A DNA stretch of 64,000 nt from Dickeya dianthicola NCPPB 453 (GCF_000365305.1 NZ_CM001841.1:559551-623550), one strand, 5' to 3'; positions 53,470 through 62,390 are shown, numbered from the stretch's first letter. Program-made: numbers and translations. The notes: generated by a model not told the origin, from the sequence alone.

Positions 53470-54165
53470 ATGGGCTATCTGGGGAGTAAGGCCGCGTCGG
53501 GTGCATATCAGAAAATTATCGCAGCGATGCCGCCGCATGACACATATATAGAGACTCATCTGGGGAGCGGCGCGGTGATGGTGAGGAAGCCAGCAGCGGT
53601 GCGGAGCGTCGGAATAGATATCGACGGTGAGGCGTTGAGACATTTTTCTATCGGGCATTCTATCGGGGCGGGCGGGTTGCAACACGTTACTCTGATCGAT
53701 GCTGACGCGGTGGAGTACCTGCGCGAGTTTGATTTTGCTAGCGCAGGTCAGGTGTTGATCTATGCCGATCCGCCATATCTGCCGGAAACACGTACCAGCC
53801 GCGCGCGCTACCGGTTTGAGTATACAGTTGAACAGCATAGGGAGCTGATTGCAGTGCTGCGCAGTGTGCCGGCCAGCGTCATGATCTCCGGCTATCCGTC
53901 CGCGCTGTACGATGAGTTACTGGGGGATTGGCGGTCAATCACGTTTCAAGTGATGACGCGCGGAGGGGTGCGCACGGAACAGCTGTGGGTGAATTACCCG
54001 GAGGGAGCGGCGTACGATGCCACATTTGCAGGTGAGAACTACGTTGATCGGCAGCGTATTAAGCGGAAGGCGCAGCGCTGGGCTGATAATTACCGGGCGA
54101 TGTCTCGGCCGGAACGGCTGGCGATCATGTCGGCGCTTCAGGGTGTCGATGCATCGGATTGTTAA
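53470..54165 (+). CDS. DNA adenine methyltransferase, second copy
   Basis: The 231-residue product has MGYLGSKAASGAYQKIIAAM at the N-terminus, a shortened motif I (THLGSGAVMVRKP) and the catalytic LIYADPPYLPETRTSRARY near residue 100. It differs strongly from the Dam-like protein at 49240. ATG 53470 follows AGGGGGAG; an upstream GTG at 53449 is less likely. It opens the cargo segment after gene A. Its sequence target is unknown. Confidence 0.9.
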   Translation: MGYLGSKAASGAYQKIIAAMPPHDTYIETHLGSGAVMVRKPAAVRSVGIDIDGEALRHFSIGHSIGAGGLQHVTLIDADAVEYLREFDFASAGQVLIYADPPYLPETRTSRARYRFEYTVEQHRELIAVLRSVPASVMISGYPSALYDELLGDWRSITFQVMTRGGVRTEQLWVNYPEGAAYDATFAGENYVDRQRIKRKAQRWADNYRAMSRPERLAIMSALQGVDASDC

Positions 54166-54326
54166 GCATTTTTTTAGTTATTTTTTGTCATCTTTTCGCG
54201 TGATTCGTAATCACAGATAAAAACACTATTTCAATTATGTAATATTTGGAATTGAAATTTATGCTTAGTAATTATTATACTGTACCTATATACAGTTGTA
54301 CAGTGAGGTGCGATGTGTTAGGAAGT

Positions 54327-54485
54327 ATGGAAGTATCTGTTTTTGTTGAGCGTGTTGGATTGTTAGCAAAACTGACTGAGCATGGCGGTGCTGATGAACA
54401 TGATAAAGATGTGGCGCTGGCATGGATTAATGAAATGGTTAATGAATTTGTTTCGCGCGAGGTAAATGGTTTCGAAAGGGAATGA
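54327..54485 (+). CDS. Small acidic phage protein of unknown function
   Basis: The 52-residue product MEVSVFVERVGLLAKLTEHG continues GADEHDKDVALAWINEMVNE. AGGA lies 5 bases before ATG 54327; the frame is open to 54246, so a longer form is possible. It is acidic, helical and lacks membrane segments. I recall similar small ORFs in P2-like cargo loci but cannot name a function. Confidence 0.55.
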   Translation: MEVSVFVERVGLLAKLTEHGGADEHDKDVALAWINEMVNEFVSREVNGFERE

Positions 54486-54511
54486 TTAGATAAAAAATAA
54501 TTAACATATTA

Positions 54512-54536
54512 AGAAACCCGCTGTAAGCGGGTTTCT
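54512..54536. terminator. Hairpin downstream of the small ORF
   Basis: AGAAACCCGCT and AGCGGGTTTCT form an 11-bp stem with a short GTA-type loop. It separates the methyltransferase/small-ORF unit from the two-gene module downstream. Confidence 0.75.
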
Positions 54537-54539
54537 ACT

Positions 54540-54919
54540 TTACGTGATGAGTGTAAGAAATGTTTGACGTGGATCCGTGACATGGTTGCGGAGTTTGCTG
54601 ATCGCGATGGATGTTGTGCAGTTGGCCATCAATTTGATAATTCAGGCTGCTATAACACATAATTAGATAACAAGGTTGAACAATGAGCCTTGCGAGGCGT
54701 TAGAAATTGTCTTTGTTAGTGCCTACTTCTCATAAGAGGCACTACATATGCTAAATGCAACGCGTTAAGGCAGAAACATCTTGCGCGATTAGGGGCAATG
54801 AACTTAAGTTAAGTAACGCAACCAACAGTTAAAAAGGTTGTCTTAGTTATAAGGAATTTGCTGTTGTGGTTGCTGGTGACGAAGTGTACAATTCCGCGCC
54901 GTATAAAAAGGAGGGGGTT
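54540..54919 (+). promoter_or_regulatory. Gene-free stretch before the two-gene cargo module
   Basis: About 380 bases, AT-richer than the phage genes, without a credible reading frame. It probably holds the promoter of the module at 54920; AAAAGGAGGGGGTT at its end is a very strong ribosome site. A short RNA gene here cannot be excluded. Confidence 0.5.
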
Positions 54920-55138
54920 ATGTCAAGTATCGCCGCATTGAGGCTGGGTAATCCAGTTGAACGTTTGGCACGGGTTCTAAAAGAGAATCAGGACAAACTC
55001 AATCTGAGTAAAGATGGTTTTGTGTCCGTAGATTTGTCCAACGAAGAAGCTTTGAAAGCCATCAGAGATCAGATGGATAAGCTTGAAGGCATCAAAACGA
55101 GCACCGTTAAAGCAAAACATTATTACAGAACCCGATAA
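54920..55138 (+). CDS. Small protein of a two-gene cargo module
   Basis: The 72-residue product MSSIAALRLGNPVERLARVL continues KENQDKLNLSKDGFVSVDLS and ends KHYYRTR. It is charged, without membrane helix; the C-terminal half (EEALKAIRDQMDKLEGIKTS) may be a coiled coil. It is preceded by an unusually strong ribosome site. It ends on TAATG shared with the membrane protein gene, so the two are made together. I do not recognise the family; a regulator, antitoxin or partner of the membrane protein is possible. Confidence 0.72.
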   Translation: MSSIAALRLGNPVERLARVLKENQDKLNLSKDGFVSVDLSNEEALKAIRDQMDKLEGIKTSTVKAKHYYRTR

Positions 55139-55980
55139 TGGCAACATTACTTTTAGCAGTGATTTTGGTTAGCGGTTTTTTATATGTAAACCTATCACTT
55201 TCAACACGATACAGATATAAGCGTTCCAACGGTTGGGACGCTTATTTTTTTGTGGCTGCATGGGGAATCGTGTTTTTCCTTGCTGGCGGCTTTCTTACCT
55301 TCGCTCTTAACATCAGCGGTGGGTTTCGCTGGCTCTCTAATGCGCTGAACCTAACGCCCGACAGCTTTAACGGGATGTTATCCGCCACAACCGATAGATC
55401 ACAGCGTATCAATGAAATTAAGCAGATTGCATGGGTTGTGATTTCAATAGTACTGGCGGCCCTGTTCGGTTGGCTTAACAAACAGCGTACTTCAAAAGGT
55501 GATCGCCGTTGGGATGCACTGGCAAAGGCCGTGGGGAACAATGCTTTTGAGTCACTGCTCATGGAAGCATCGGCGCGTCAGTTCCCTATCATTGCTACAC
55601 TTTCATCACGCAAAATCTATGTAGGTCTGGTGACTTGCCCTGCGCTGGAAAATGGGTTGTCGGAACACCTTGAAATACTCCCCATGCTGAGCGGCTATCG
55701 TGATAAAGATGACCTCACGATAAGTATCACGACTAACTACCATCAGCACTATCTTGAAAGTGGCATCATTGGTGGAATGTCTCGTCTGAATATTCAGGAT
55801 TTCCGCGTGCTGATTCCAAAAGATGAAGTTGAAACTATCTCGTTCTTTGACACTGAAACGTACAACAAATTTAAAGAAGATGAAGCGCGAGACAGAAAAA
55901 ACTGCCGCAATCTGGGTGGCAAAAAGCCATCAACCCGCAGGCGAAGGACTACTGACGATGCGGAACAGGATAGTGCATGA
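55138..55980 (+). CDS. Three-helix membrane protein with cytoplasmic domain, unknown (cargo module)
   Basis: The 280-residue product has three hydrophobic helices in its first 120 residues (about 2-20, 36-55 and 97-115). A soluble domain of about 120 residues follows, with a beta-rich stretch (FPIIATLSSRKIYVGLVTCP, DDLTISITTNYHQHYL, FRVLIPKDEVETISFFD). A very basic, then acidic tail closes it (GGKKPSTRRRRTTDDAEQ). The beta segment could be an Sm/SH3-like barrel as in some DUF6338-type membrane proteins, but that is a guess. It lies at the P2 tin position between A and cos, where phage-exclusion genes are carried. Coupled to the upstream small gene. Confidence 0.75.
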   Translation: MATLLLAVILVSGFLYVNLSLSTRYRYKRSNGWDAYFFVAAWGIVFFLAGGFLTFALNISGGFRWLSNALNLTPDSFNGMLSATTDRSQRINEIKQIAWVVISIVLAALFGWLNKQRTSKGDRRWDALAKAVGNNAFESLLMEASARQFPIIATLSSRKIYVGLVTCPALENGLSEHLEILPMLSGYRDKDDLTISITTNYHQHYLESGIIGGMSRLNIQDFRVLIPKDEVETISFFDTETYNKFKEDEARDRKNCRNLGGKKPSTRRRRTTDDAEQDSA

Positions 55981-56028
55981 CTACGCCGCATGAGATCGCA
56001 TGATCGTTTGAGGATCGTTTTTGCTGAG

Positions 56029-56054
56029 GCCCGCCAGAACTGGCGGGCTTTTGC
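56029..56054 (+). terminator. Terminator after the cargo module
   Basis: GCCCGCCAG and CTGGCGGGC form a 9-bp stem with an AA loop followed by TTTTG. Confidence 0.9.
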
Positions 56055-56098
56055 TTATGTTCATGCAGGTGCATGAAAACCACTACGCAAAGCGGGCA

Positions 56099-56117
56099 GG
56101 CGCGGCGGGGCCTCGAT
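56099..56117. other. Candidate cos site
   Basis: GGCGCGGCGGGGCCTCGAT lies between the early region and the portal gene, exactly where P2 has cos. The first 12 bases match the P2 cohesive end I recall (GGCGAGGCGGGG...) at 11 positions. The end chemistry is inferred. Confidence 0.65.
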
Positions 56118-56184
56118 TGCGCGCGCTGGGGTGGTATTTGGGGTTTCGGTCGCAGATCTGCGGGTGAGGAGGGGCAGGGCGGGG

Positions 56185-56211
56185 GCAAAAAAAACCGCCT
56201 GGCGGCGGTCG
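56185..56211 (-). terminator. Terminator of the portal-terminase operon
   Basis: On the minus strand ACCGCC and GGCGGT pair around GCCA and are followed by eight T. It lies 25 bases beyond the portal stop. Confidence 0.9.
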
Positions 56212-56234
56212 GGTCTGGGGGCTGGGTGGTGCGG

Positions 56235-57299
56235 TTACTTGCTGATGGACACAGAGAGGTTGCCGTCTTCAACGTCGAGCTGGTACGAGTCAAAGCGAAT
56301 CACTTCTATTCCCGCCCATTCGTTTAACGCCAGGATCTGGCGTTGCAGTGGCATCAGTTCATTGCGTACAAAAACTTTACTGGCTTTGCCGACGTCCCCA
56401 AACCCCCCTACATTATTCGGGATGATGCCCATCATCTGCGGCGGTATGCGGTGTGCGGCCAGCATGTCATCGCGGCTGACGTTCTTGATATTCAGAAACT
56501 CGTCTTTGGCCGCCACTTCGGACACCGGGATCACCTTCACCGAATCCGGCTTGCCGTTCGGTGAGTACAGAAACAGGTTACGGAAGTTGCCCGGCCCTTT
56601 GGCGCTTTTCATGGCCTGGCGGATGTTGTTCACGTCTTCCTGATTCTGCTGGCCGTCGCTCATATACAGAATAAAACCGGCGTGACTGCCGTTCAGGTAA
56701 TACTTACGGCGGAACAACGTGGCGGACTCGTTAAGTAGTGCCGACGGAATGGCGGACAGGTATTCCGGCAGGCCGTAGATTTCCTGCCCCAAATCAGGCT
56801 CCATCAAATGAAACACGCTGCCCGGCTCAAACGCATACGGCTGGCTGTTGTAGCCGTAGCGTGCAAACCAGTAGGTGTCTAAATCCAGCCCGCGCCGGGT
56901 GTATTTCGCCAATGTCGGTTGCAGCGACAACAGGCCGCCAAGGCGGTTGGTTCGCATCTCCAGATACGCATTGCCGAACACCAGGTAATCCTGCACAAAC
57001 CGGCTGAATGCCTGCTGGCTTAACAGCGGGTGAGGGATAAAGGTGCTGGTCAGGATGTTACGCTTCACGAAAATCGGTGAGCTGTGGTGTACCGCCGCCC
57101 GGAACGTCCGGGCCAGACCCTCGAAGCTTACCGGCGGTTCATACCAGCGATCGGTGCGCACGCATTCGATATAGTCCAGCAACTCGCGCCGGTCGAGCAC
57201 CGGGATCGGGTCACCAAAGGAAAAGGCTTCCACGCCTGCCGGGCCAGTCGGGGCGGCGGCCAGCGTAGCGGGTGGTTGCGGTTTGCGGCGTTTCGCCAT
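56235..57299 (-). CDS. Portal protein Q
   Basis: The 354-residue product is the P2 Q-type portal (PBSX-like portal family), the dodecameric ring through which DNA enters the capsid. It has the family blocks EPPVSFEGLARTFRAAVHHS, HPLLSQQAFSRFVQDYLVFG, FRRKYYLNGSHAGFILYMSD and AAHRIPPQMMGIIPNNVGGF. Length fits P2 Q (about 344). It is downstream of P, whose stop overlaps its ATG, and ends before a terminator. Confidence 0.95.
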   Translation of the reverse strand: MAKRRKPQPPATLAAAPTGPAGVEAFSFGDPIPVLDRRELLDYIECVRTDRWYEPPVSFEGLARTFRAAVHHSSPIFVKRNILTSTFIPHPLLSQQAFSRFVQDYLVFGNAYLEMRTNRLGGLLSLQPTLAKYTRRGLDLDTYWFARYGYNSQPYAFEPGSVFHLMEPDLGQEIYGLPEYLSAIPSALLNESATLFRRKYYLNGSHAGFILYMSDGQQNQEDVNNIRQAMKSAKGPGNFRNLFLYSPNGKPDSVKVIPVSEVAAKDEFLNIKNVSRDDMLAAHRIPPQMMGIIPNNVGGFGDVGKASKVFVRNELMPLQRQILALNEWAGIEVIRFDSYQLDVEDGNLSVSISK

Positions 57300-59065
57300 T
57301 AGAAAATCTCCACGATGTTATGGCTGTTGGCATTCTCGCCTTCCAGCGGTTCATTAAACAGGGCGTGCATGGTGGCCCAGGCCAGGTCGGCATGGCTGGC
57401 TTCCTCGCTACGGCTCGCCTCATACGTTGGACGGCTACCGCTGGCGGTCATGGCCTTGCGGATGGACATAAAGGATTGGGCGATATCGGTGTGGCCGGCG
57501 TCGAATTCCAGCCGGCGATGGCTGATCACGTCATAGGCTTTCAAAACCAAGGCGTTTTTGACGTTTGGGTTGTAGACGAATTCCCGCGCCGCCGGGAAAA
57601 ACTGTTTCACATTCTGATAGACGCCGTGGCCGACGCCGGTCGAGTCGATACCGATATACGTCACATTGTACTGTTCGGTCAGCTTTCTGATGGCTTCCGC
57701 CTGGGCGCGGAAGTCCATCCCTCGCCACTGGTGGCGCTCCAGAATACGGAACTTACCGCCCAGCGCCTGCGGCGGAGCCAACACCACACAACCGGCGCTG
57801 TCGCCGTTCTGGGTTCCCTTGGCCGGGTCGTAACCAATCCATACCGGGTAACGCCCGAATGGCCGGAGCAGCAGCGGCTGGAAGTCGTCCCACACTTCCC
57901 AACTGTCAACCATACACGCCTGCATATCCGAGAGCGGGAACACGGACGCCAGGTCGTCGATAAAATCGCACATCAGCAGGTTTTGATAGTCGGCCGGGCT
58001 GTAGCGCAGGCGCAACTGATCCAGGTCGAACAGGTTACAGCCGCCGCGCACAGCGTCTTCTACCGTGACTATCTGGCGGTATTGCCCGTCCGGACACAGT
58101 ACGCCAGGGGACAGGTGGGCGTGCGTCAGGTCAATGTCGATACGGTCGGCCTTGGCGCGGCCCCGGTTAAACAGGGTGCCAGACCAGAACGGATAGGCGC
58201 TGTGGGTCAGGCTGGACGGCGTGGAAAAATAGGTCTGCCGCCACTGCTTGTGTAACGCCATCCCCGACGCCACCTTTTGCAGTTCCTGAAACTTGGGGAT
58301 CCAGAAATATTCGTCAAGATACAGGTTGCCGTGATAGCTCTGGGCGGTGCGGGCGTTGGTGCCGAGAAAATACAACGTGGTGCCGTTGGGCAGCGTCATC
58401 GGGTCGCCTTTCAGTTCGACGTCAACCTCGCGCGCAAACTCAATGATGTATTGCTTGAATACGTGCGCCTGCGCTTTGCTGGCTGACAGAAAGATCTGGT
58501 TGCGGCCGGTGGTCAGCGCATCGATCAGCGCCTCGCGGGCGAAAAAGTAGGTGGCGCCGATTTGGCGGGATTTCAGCAGGTTGCGAACGGTGTATTTATT
58601 GCCGGCTTCCCACCAGTGCCGCTGATAGTCGAACATGCCACGATGGAACACATCGACCAGTTTCTCTATCTGATCGTCGGTGAAGACGTTCTTTTCCGGC
58701 GGCTTGCGCGGGCTGTTGTTGCGGTTCGCAACCTTCGGATTTAGATCGGCCTCGTTGCCGCCGTTATTGAATTTACCGATGCGGGCGTGTCGTTCGGCCT
58801 GCCGGGCCAGCAGGTCGATTTCCTTAAAGTCTTTCCCTTCCTTGACCGGCTTCATGACGAGCTGGCAATAGCGCGCCGCGGTGGTGAGCTGCATCTGATC
58901 AAGCGGGCCGTAATCTCCCCACTTGTCGCGCTTCTTCCAACTGTGAACGGTTGCGGGTTTCTCTCCCAGCATTTCGGCAATGCGGGCGATACGTAATCCC
59001 TGAAACCATAAAAACATCGCCTGACGGCGGGGATCGAGGTCGGTGTGTTGCGCTGTCGTTTCCAT
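57299..59065 (-). CDS. Terminase large subunit P (ATPase and endonuclease)
   Basis: The 588-residue product packages DNA with the portal and cuts at cos. The N-terminus has a helix-turn-helix (GLRIARIAEMLGEKPATVHS). The ATPase region has the P2-type Walker A LLKSRQIGATYFFAREA near residue 150 and GNLYLDEYFWIPKFQEL near 235. The C-terminal nuclease domain has WIGYDPAKGTQNGDSAG near 390. I choose METTAQHTDLDPRRQ at 59065 by P2 length (590); 16 codons upstream are also open. It is divergent from the scaffold gene O. Confidence 0.95.
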   Translation of the reverse strand: METTAQHTDLDPRRQAMFLWFQGLRIARIAEMLGEKPATVHSWKKRDKWGDYGPLDQMQLTTAARYCQLVMKPVKEGKDFKEIDLLARQAERHARIGKFNNGGNEADLNPKVANRNNSPRKPPEKNVFTDDQIEKLVDVFHRGMFDYQRHWWEAGNKYTVRNLLKSRQIGATYFFAREALIDALTTGRNQIFLSASKAQAHVFKQYIIEFAREVDVELKGDPMTLPNGTTLYFLGTNARTAQSYHGNLYLDEYFWIPKFQELQKVASGMALHKQWRQTYFSTPSSLTHSAYPFWSGTLFNRGRAKADRIDIDLTHAHLSPGVLCPDGQYRQIVTVEDAVRGGCNLFDLDQLRLRYSPADYQNLLMCDFIDDLASVFPLSDMQACMVDSWEVWDDFQPLLLRPFGRYPVWIGYDPAKGTQNGDSAGCVVLAPPQALGGKFRILERHQWRGMDFRAQAEAIRKLTEQYNVTYIGIDSTGVGHGVYQNVKQFFPAAREFVYNPNVKNALVLKAYDVISHRRLEFDAGHTDIAQSFMSIRKAMTASGSRPTYEASRSEEASHADLAWATMHALFNEPLEGENANSHNIVEIF

Positions 59066-59210
59066 GTCCGCAAGACTACGGCCTGACCCGCCCGCCGTGC
59101 CGCTCCTGCCCATTGTGCCGTCTGGCGCACAATGCCCCCGCGTTGTCTCGGTCCCTGCTGACGCCGCACCCTAAAGGCTCTGATTGTCCTGATGAACTGG
59201 AGCCTGAACA

Positions 59211-60044
59211 ATGGCAGCGAAAGCAAACGCACGTCGATTCCGGATCGGCGTGGAAGGGGCCACCACTGACGGCCGCACGATTGAGCGTGCCTGGCTGGAG
59301 CAGATGGCCGCCAACTATGACCCGGCGGTCTATACCGCGCTGATCAACATGGAGCACATCAAGGGCTATACCCCGGACAGCCCATTTCGCCGTTACGGCA
59401 AAATTGAGGCGCTGGAAACCGAAGAGATTCAGGACGGCCTGCTGAGCGGTAAGCTGGCGCTGTATGCCTACCTCGCCCCGACCGATGACCTGATCGCCCT
59501 GACCCAGAAATGGCAAAAAATTTTCACGTCGATGGAGGTCAACCCAGATTTTGCCGACACAGGCGCCGCGTATCTGGTCGGTCTGGCGGTTACCGATGAC
59601 CCGGCGAGCCTGGGTACTGAAATGCTCACCTTTAGCGCCGGCGCCAAGCATAACCCGCTGGCCGCCCGCAAACAGGCGCCGGGCAACCTGTTTACCGCCG
59701 CTGAAGAAACCTCGCTGGTATTTGAACTCGATGACAACAAGCCGTCTCTATTCGGCCGTATCTCAGCGCTGTTCGCCAAAAAACAGACCTCGGACGATGC
59801 GCGATTCGGTGATGTGCATCAGGCGGTAGAGCTGGTGGCACAAGAGCAACAGCAGCTTGCCGGGCAGGTACAGCAGCACGGCGCACAACTGGCCCGGCTG
59901 TCGACGCTGGAAACCGACCTGCAGGCGCAAAAAACCGAGCTGGCGAGCCTGAAAGAGACGTTAGGCAAGCAGGACCGCAACCCAGCATTTCGTCCGCTGT
60001 CCACAGGCGGCGCAGATATCGCGACCGTTCTCACCGATTGCTAA
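59211..60044 (+). CDS. Capsid scaffolding protease O
   Basis: P2 O-type protein scaffolds procapsid assembly and is also the serine protease that processes N, L and itself. The 277-residue product has the protease domain in residues 1-140, with likely catalytic His in INMEHIKGYTPDSPFRRYG near residue 48 and Ser in FTSMEVNPDF near 107. The C-terminal part is a glutamine-rich helical scaffold (VELVAQEQQQLAGQVQQHGA). It starts the rightward head operon. Confidence 0.93.
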   Translation: MAAKANARRFRIGVEGATTDGRTIERAWLEQMAANYDPAVYTALINMEHIKGYTPDSPFRRYGKIEALETEEIQDGLLSGKLALYAYLAPTDDLIALTQKWQKIFTSMEVNPDFADTGAAYLVGLAVTDDPASLGTEMLTFSAGAKHNPLAARKQAPGNLFTAAEETSLVFELDDNKPSLFGRISALFAKKQTSDDARFGDVHQAVELVAQEQQQLAGQVQQHGAQLARLSTLETDLQAQKTELASLKETLGKQDRNPAFRPLSTGGADIATVLTDC

Positions 60045-60058
60045 GGAATTTCCACCCC

Positions 60059-61168
60059 ATGAAGAAAGACACCCGCTTTAAATATAACGCCTACCTGACG
60101 CAGCTTGCCGCCTTGAACAACGTTCCGGTGGAAGATGTCGGCACCAAGTTCACCGTTGAACCGTCCGTCAGCCAGACGCTGGAAGACAAGATCCAGGAGT
60201 CGTCCGCGTTCCTGACCCTAATTAACATCGTGCCGGTGGATGAGCAGTCCGGCGAAGTGCTGGGGTTGGGTATCGGCCAGACCGTAGCCGGGACGACCGA
60301 CACGACCCAGAAAGAGCGCGAACCGACCGACCCGACGTATATCGACGGCAGCGGCTACAAATGCACCCAGACCAATTTCGACACCGCCTTGCCGTACAGC
60401 AAGATCGACCTGTGGGCCAAGTTTCAGGATTTCCAGACCCGCATTCGCAACGCGATTGTGCAGCGTCAGGCGCTGGACCGCATCATGATCGGCTGGAACG
60501 GCGTGCAACGTGAGAAAAACTCTAATCGCGTGAAATACCCGCTGCTTCAGGACGTCAACATCGGCTGGCTGGAAAAAATCCGTCAGGAAGCCCCGGCGCA
60601 CGTCATCGGCAATATCGTGGATGACAACGGCCAGGAGATTTCCAGGAAAATCCGGGTCGGCAAGGGGGGCGACTTTGACAACCTCGACGCGCTGGTGATG
60701 GCGGCAGTGAATGAAAAAATCGCCGTGCAGTATCAGGACGACACCGAGCTGGTAGTCATTTGCGGCCGTCAATTGCTGGCTGACAAGTATTTCCCGCTGG
60801 TGAACAAAGAGCAGGACAACAGCGAGAAGCTGGCTGCAGACCTGATCATCGGTCAGAAGCGCATGGGCGGCTTGCAAGCGGTGCGCGTACCGTTCTTCCC
60901 GGCCAATGCACTGCTGGTAACGCGACTGGACAACCTCTCTATCTACTGGCAGGACGGCACCCGCCGCCGCGCGGTCATTGATAACCCGAAACGCGACCGC
61001 GTGGAAGATTTCGAGTCGGTCAATGAGGCCTATGTGGTTGAAGACTACGACTGCACCTGTCTGATTGAAAACATCACGCTGGGTGAGTTTGCCGCGAGTG
61101 CCGCCGCCCAGGTGGCTGAGAACGGCGGTACTCCGGCTACTCCCGATGACCCCAACGCTGGGGCGTGA
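60059..61168 (+). CDS. Major capsid protein N
   Basis: The 369-residue product is the P2 N-type major capsid protein of HK97 fold. It begins MKKDTRFKYNAYLTQLAALN and has YTDP-like blocks TYIDGSGYKCTQTNFDTALP, RIMIGWNGVQREKNSNRVKY and VRVPFFPANALLVTRLDNLS. The mature N-terminus is made by O protease removing about 30 residues in P2. It follows O by 14 bases. Confidence 0.95.
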   Translation: MKKDTRFKYNAYLTQLAALNNVPVEDVGTKFTVEPSVSQTLEDKIQESSAFLTLINIVPVDEQSGEVLGLGIGQTVAGTTDTTQKEREPTDPTYIDGSGYKCTQTNFDTALPYSKIDLWAKFQDFQTRIRNAIVQRQALDRIMIGWNGVQREKNSNRVKYPLLQDVNIGWLEKIRQEAPAHVIGNIVDDNGQEISRKIRVGKGGDFDNLDALVMAAVNEKIAVQYQDDTELVVICGRQLLADKYFPLVNKEQDNSEKLAADLIIGQKRMGGLQAVRVPFFPANALLVTRLDNLSIYWQDGTRRRAVIDNPKRDRVEDFESVNEAYVVEDYDCTCLIENITLGEFAASAAAQVAENGGTPATPDDPNAGA

Positions 61169-61170
61169 CG

Positions 61171-61833
61171 ATGGCGCTAAACCCGTTCCAGCGTCACACC
61201 CGGTTTATTCAGGGACAACAGGCCGCCCACTCGGGCGGCACGGCGCGGCCGCTATCCGGCTATGACCGCATGTTGATGCAACTCACAGAAGACCAGATGC
61301 GCCTTAAGCGTATTCAGTCTCAGGAGAAAAAGGCCGAGCTGAAACGCCAGTTGTTACCGGCCTATGCGCCGTGGGTGGCGGGCGTGATCGCCGCCGATGG
61401 TCAGCGGCAGGACGATGTGCTGATGCATGTGATGGTCTGGCGCATTGACGCGGGCGACTACGACGGGGCGCTGACGATTGCCCGTCATGTGCTGCGGCAC
61501 GACTGGGTAATGCCCAAACGTTACACCCGAACCACCGCCTGTACTGTGGCGGAAGAGTTCGCCGACGCAGCGATACGAGCCTTTCTGGCCCGTCAGTCGT
61601 TCGATGCCGGGTTGTTGCAGGCGGCGCTGGACCTGACGGCCGACGCAGATATGCCGGACCAGTCCCGCGCGCGGCTGTACAAGTCGCTGGGGTACGCGCA
61701 ACGGCTGGCTGACTGCCCGGCGCCGGCGCTGGATAACCTGCGGCGGGCGCTGGAACTGGATCAACGGTGTGGCGTGAAAAAAGATATCGAGCAGTTGGAG
61801 CGACAACTGCGCAACGCCGAAAACGGCGGATAA
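61171..61833 (+). CDS. Terminase small subunit M
   Basis: The 220-residue product corresponds to P2 gpM, which binds DNA near cos with P. Family blocks are AKLKRQLLPAYAPWVAGVI-like KKAELKRQLLPAYAPWVAGV, DDVLMHVMVWRIDAGDYDGA and LRHDWVMPKRYTRTTACTVA. Start ATG 61171 or GTG 61165 overlaps the N stop (GTGACG); I give the ATG. Gene order N-M-L is that of P2. Confidence 0.92.
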   Translation: MALNPFQRHTRFIQGQQAAHSGGTARPLSGYDRMLMQLTEDQMRLKRIQSQEKKAELKRQLLPAYAPWVAGVIAADGQRQDDVLMHVMVWRIDAGDYDGALTIARHVLRHDWVMPKRYTRTTACTVAEEFADAAIRAFLARQSFDAGLLQAALDLTADADMPDQSRARLYKSLGYAQRLADCPAPALDNLRRALELDQRCGVKKDIEQLERQLRNAENGG

Positions 61834-61925
61834 CCGAACGTGCCCACGCACCGGGCGGCACGGGGTAGCGACAGGCATTTGCCGCATCAACACCCCGTCC
61901 ACCGCCCACCCATTCAGAGGATGCC

Positions 61926-62390
61926 ATGAGCTTTATTGCCCCTGAGTCCGCGCCCGCGCAGCAGGACCTGATTAAAAACACCGCCTTCTGGCCCGATCTG
62001 GATATAGCTCACTTCCGTGACGCGATGCGCACCGACGGCACGGTGACACCGCCTCGGCTGCGGCAGGCGGTACTGACCGCCATATCTGAGGTGAATGCGG
62101 AGCTGTTCGACTGGCGGCAACGCCAACTGGCTGACGGGTATACCTCACTTGCCGACGTACCCGGTGAGCAACTGGACGGCGAGCCAGAACGCCTGCACCT
62201 CTACCGCCGCGCGGTGTGGTGTTGGGCGCGGGCCAATCTGGCGGAGCGTTACCGCGACTATGACGCCACCGCTGCCGGCAACAAACGCGCCGACGCACTG
62301 GAGCCGGCCATTGATGATCTGTGGCGGGATGTCCGCTGGGCATTGAGCCGTCTGCAATCGCAACCGCATGTGATTGTGGAGTTGATTTAA
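61926..62390 (+). CDS. Head completion protein L
   Basis: The 154-residue product matches P2 gpL (DIAHFRDAMRTDGTVTPPRL, VWCWARANLAERYRDYDATA), which closes the filled head. About 90 bases after M hold no gene. Its stop overlaps the start of X (TAATG). Confidence 0.9.
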   Translation: MSFIAPESAPAQQDLIKNTAFWPDLDIAHFRDAMRTDGTVTPPRLRQAVLTAISEVNAELFDWRQRQLADGYTSLADVPGEQLDGEPERLHLYRRAVWCWARANLAERYRDYDATAAGNKRADALEPAIDDLWRDVRWALSRLQSQPHVIVELI

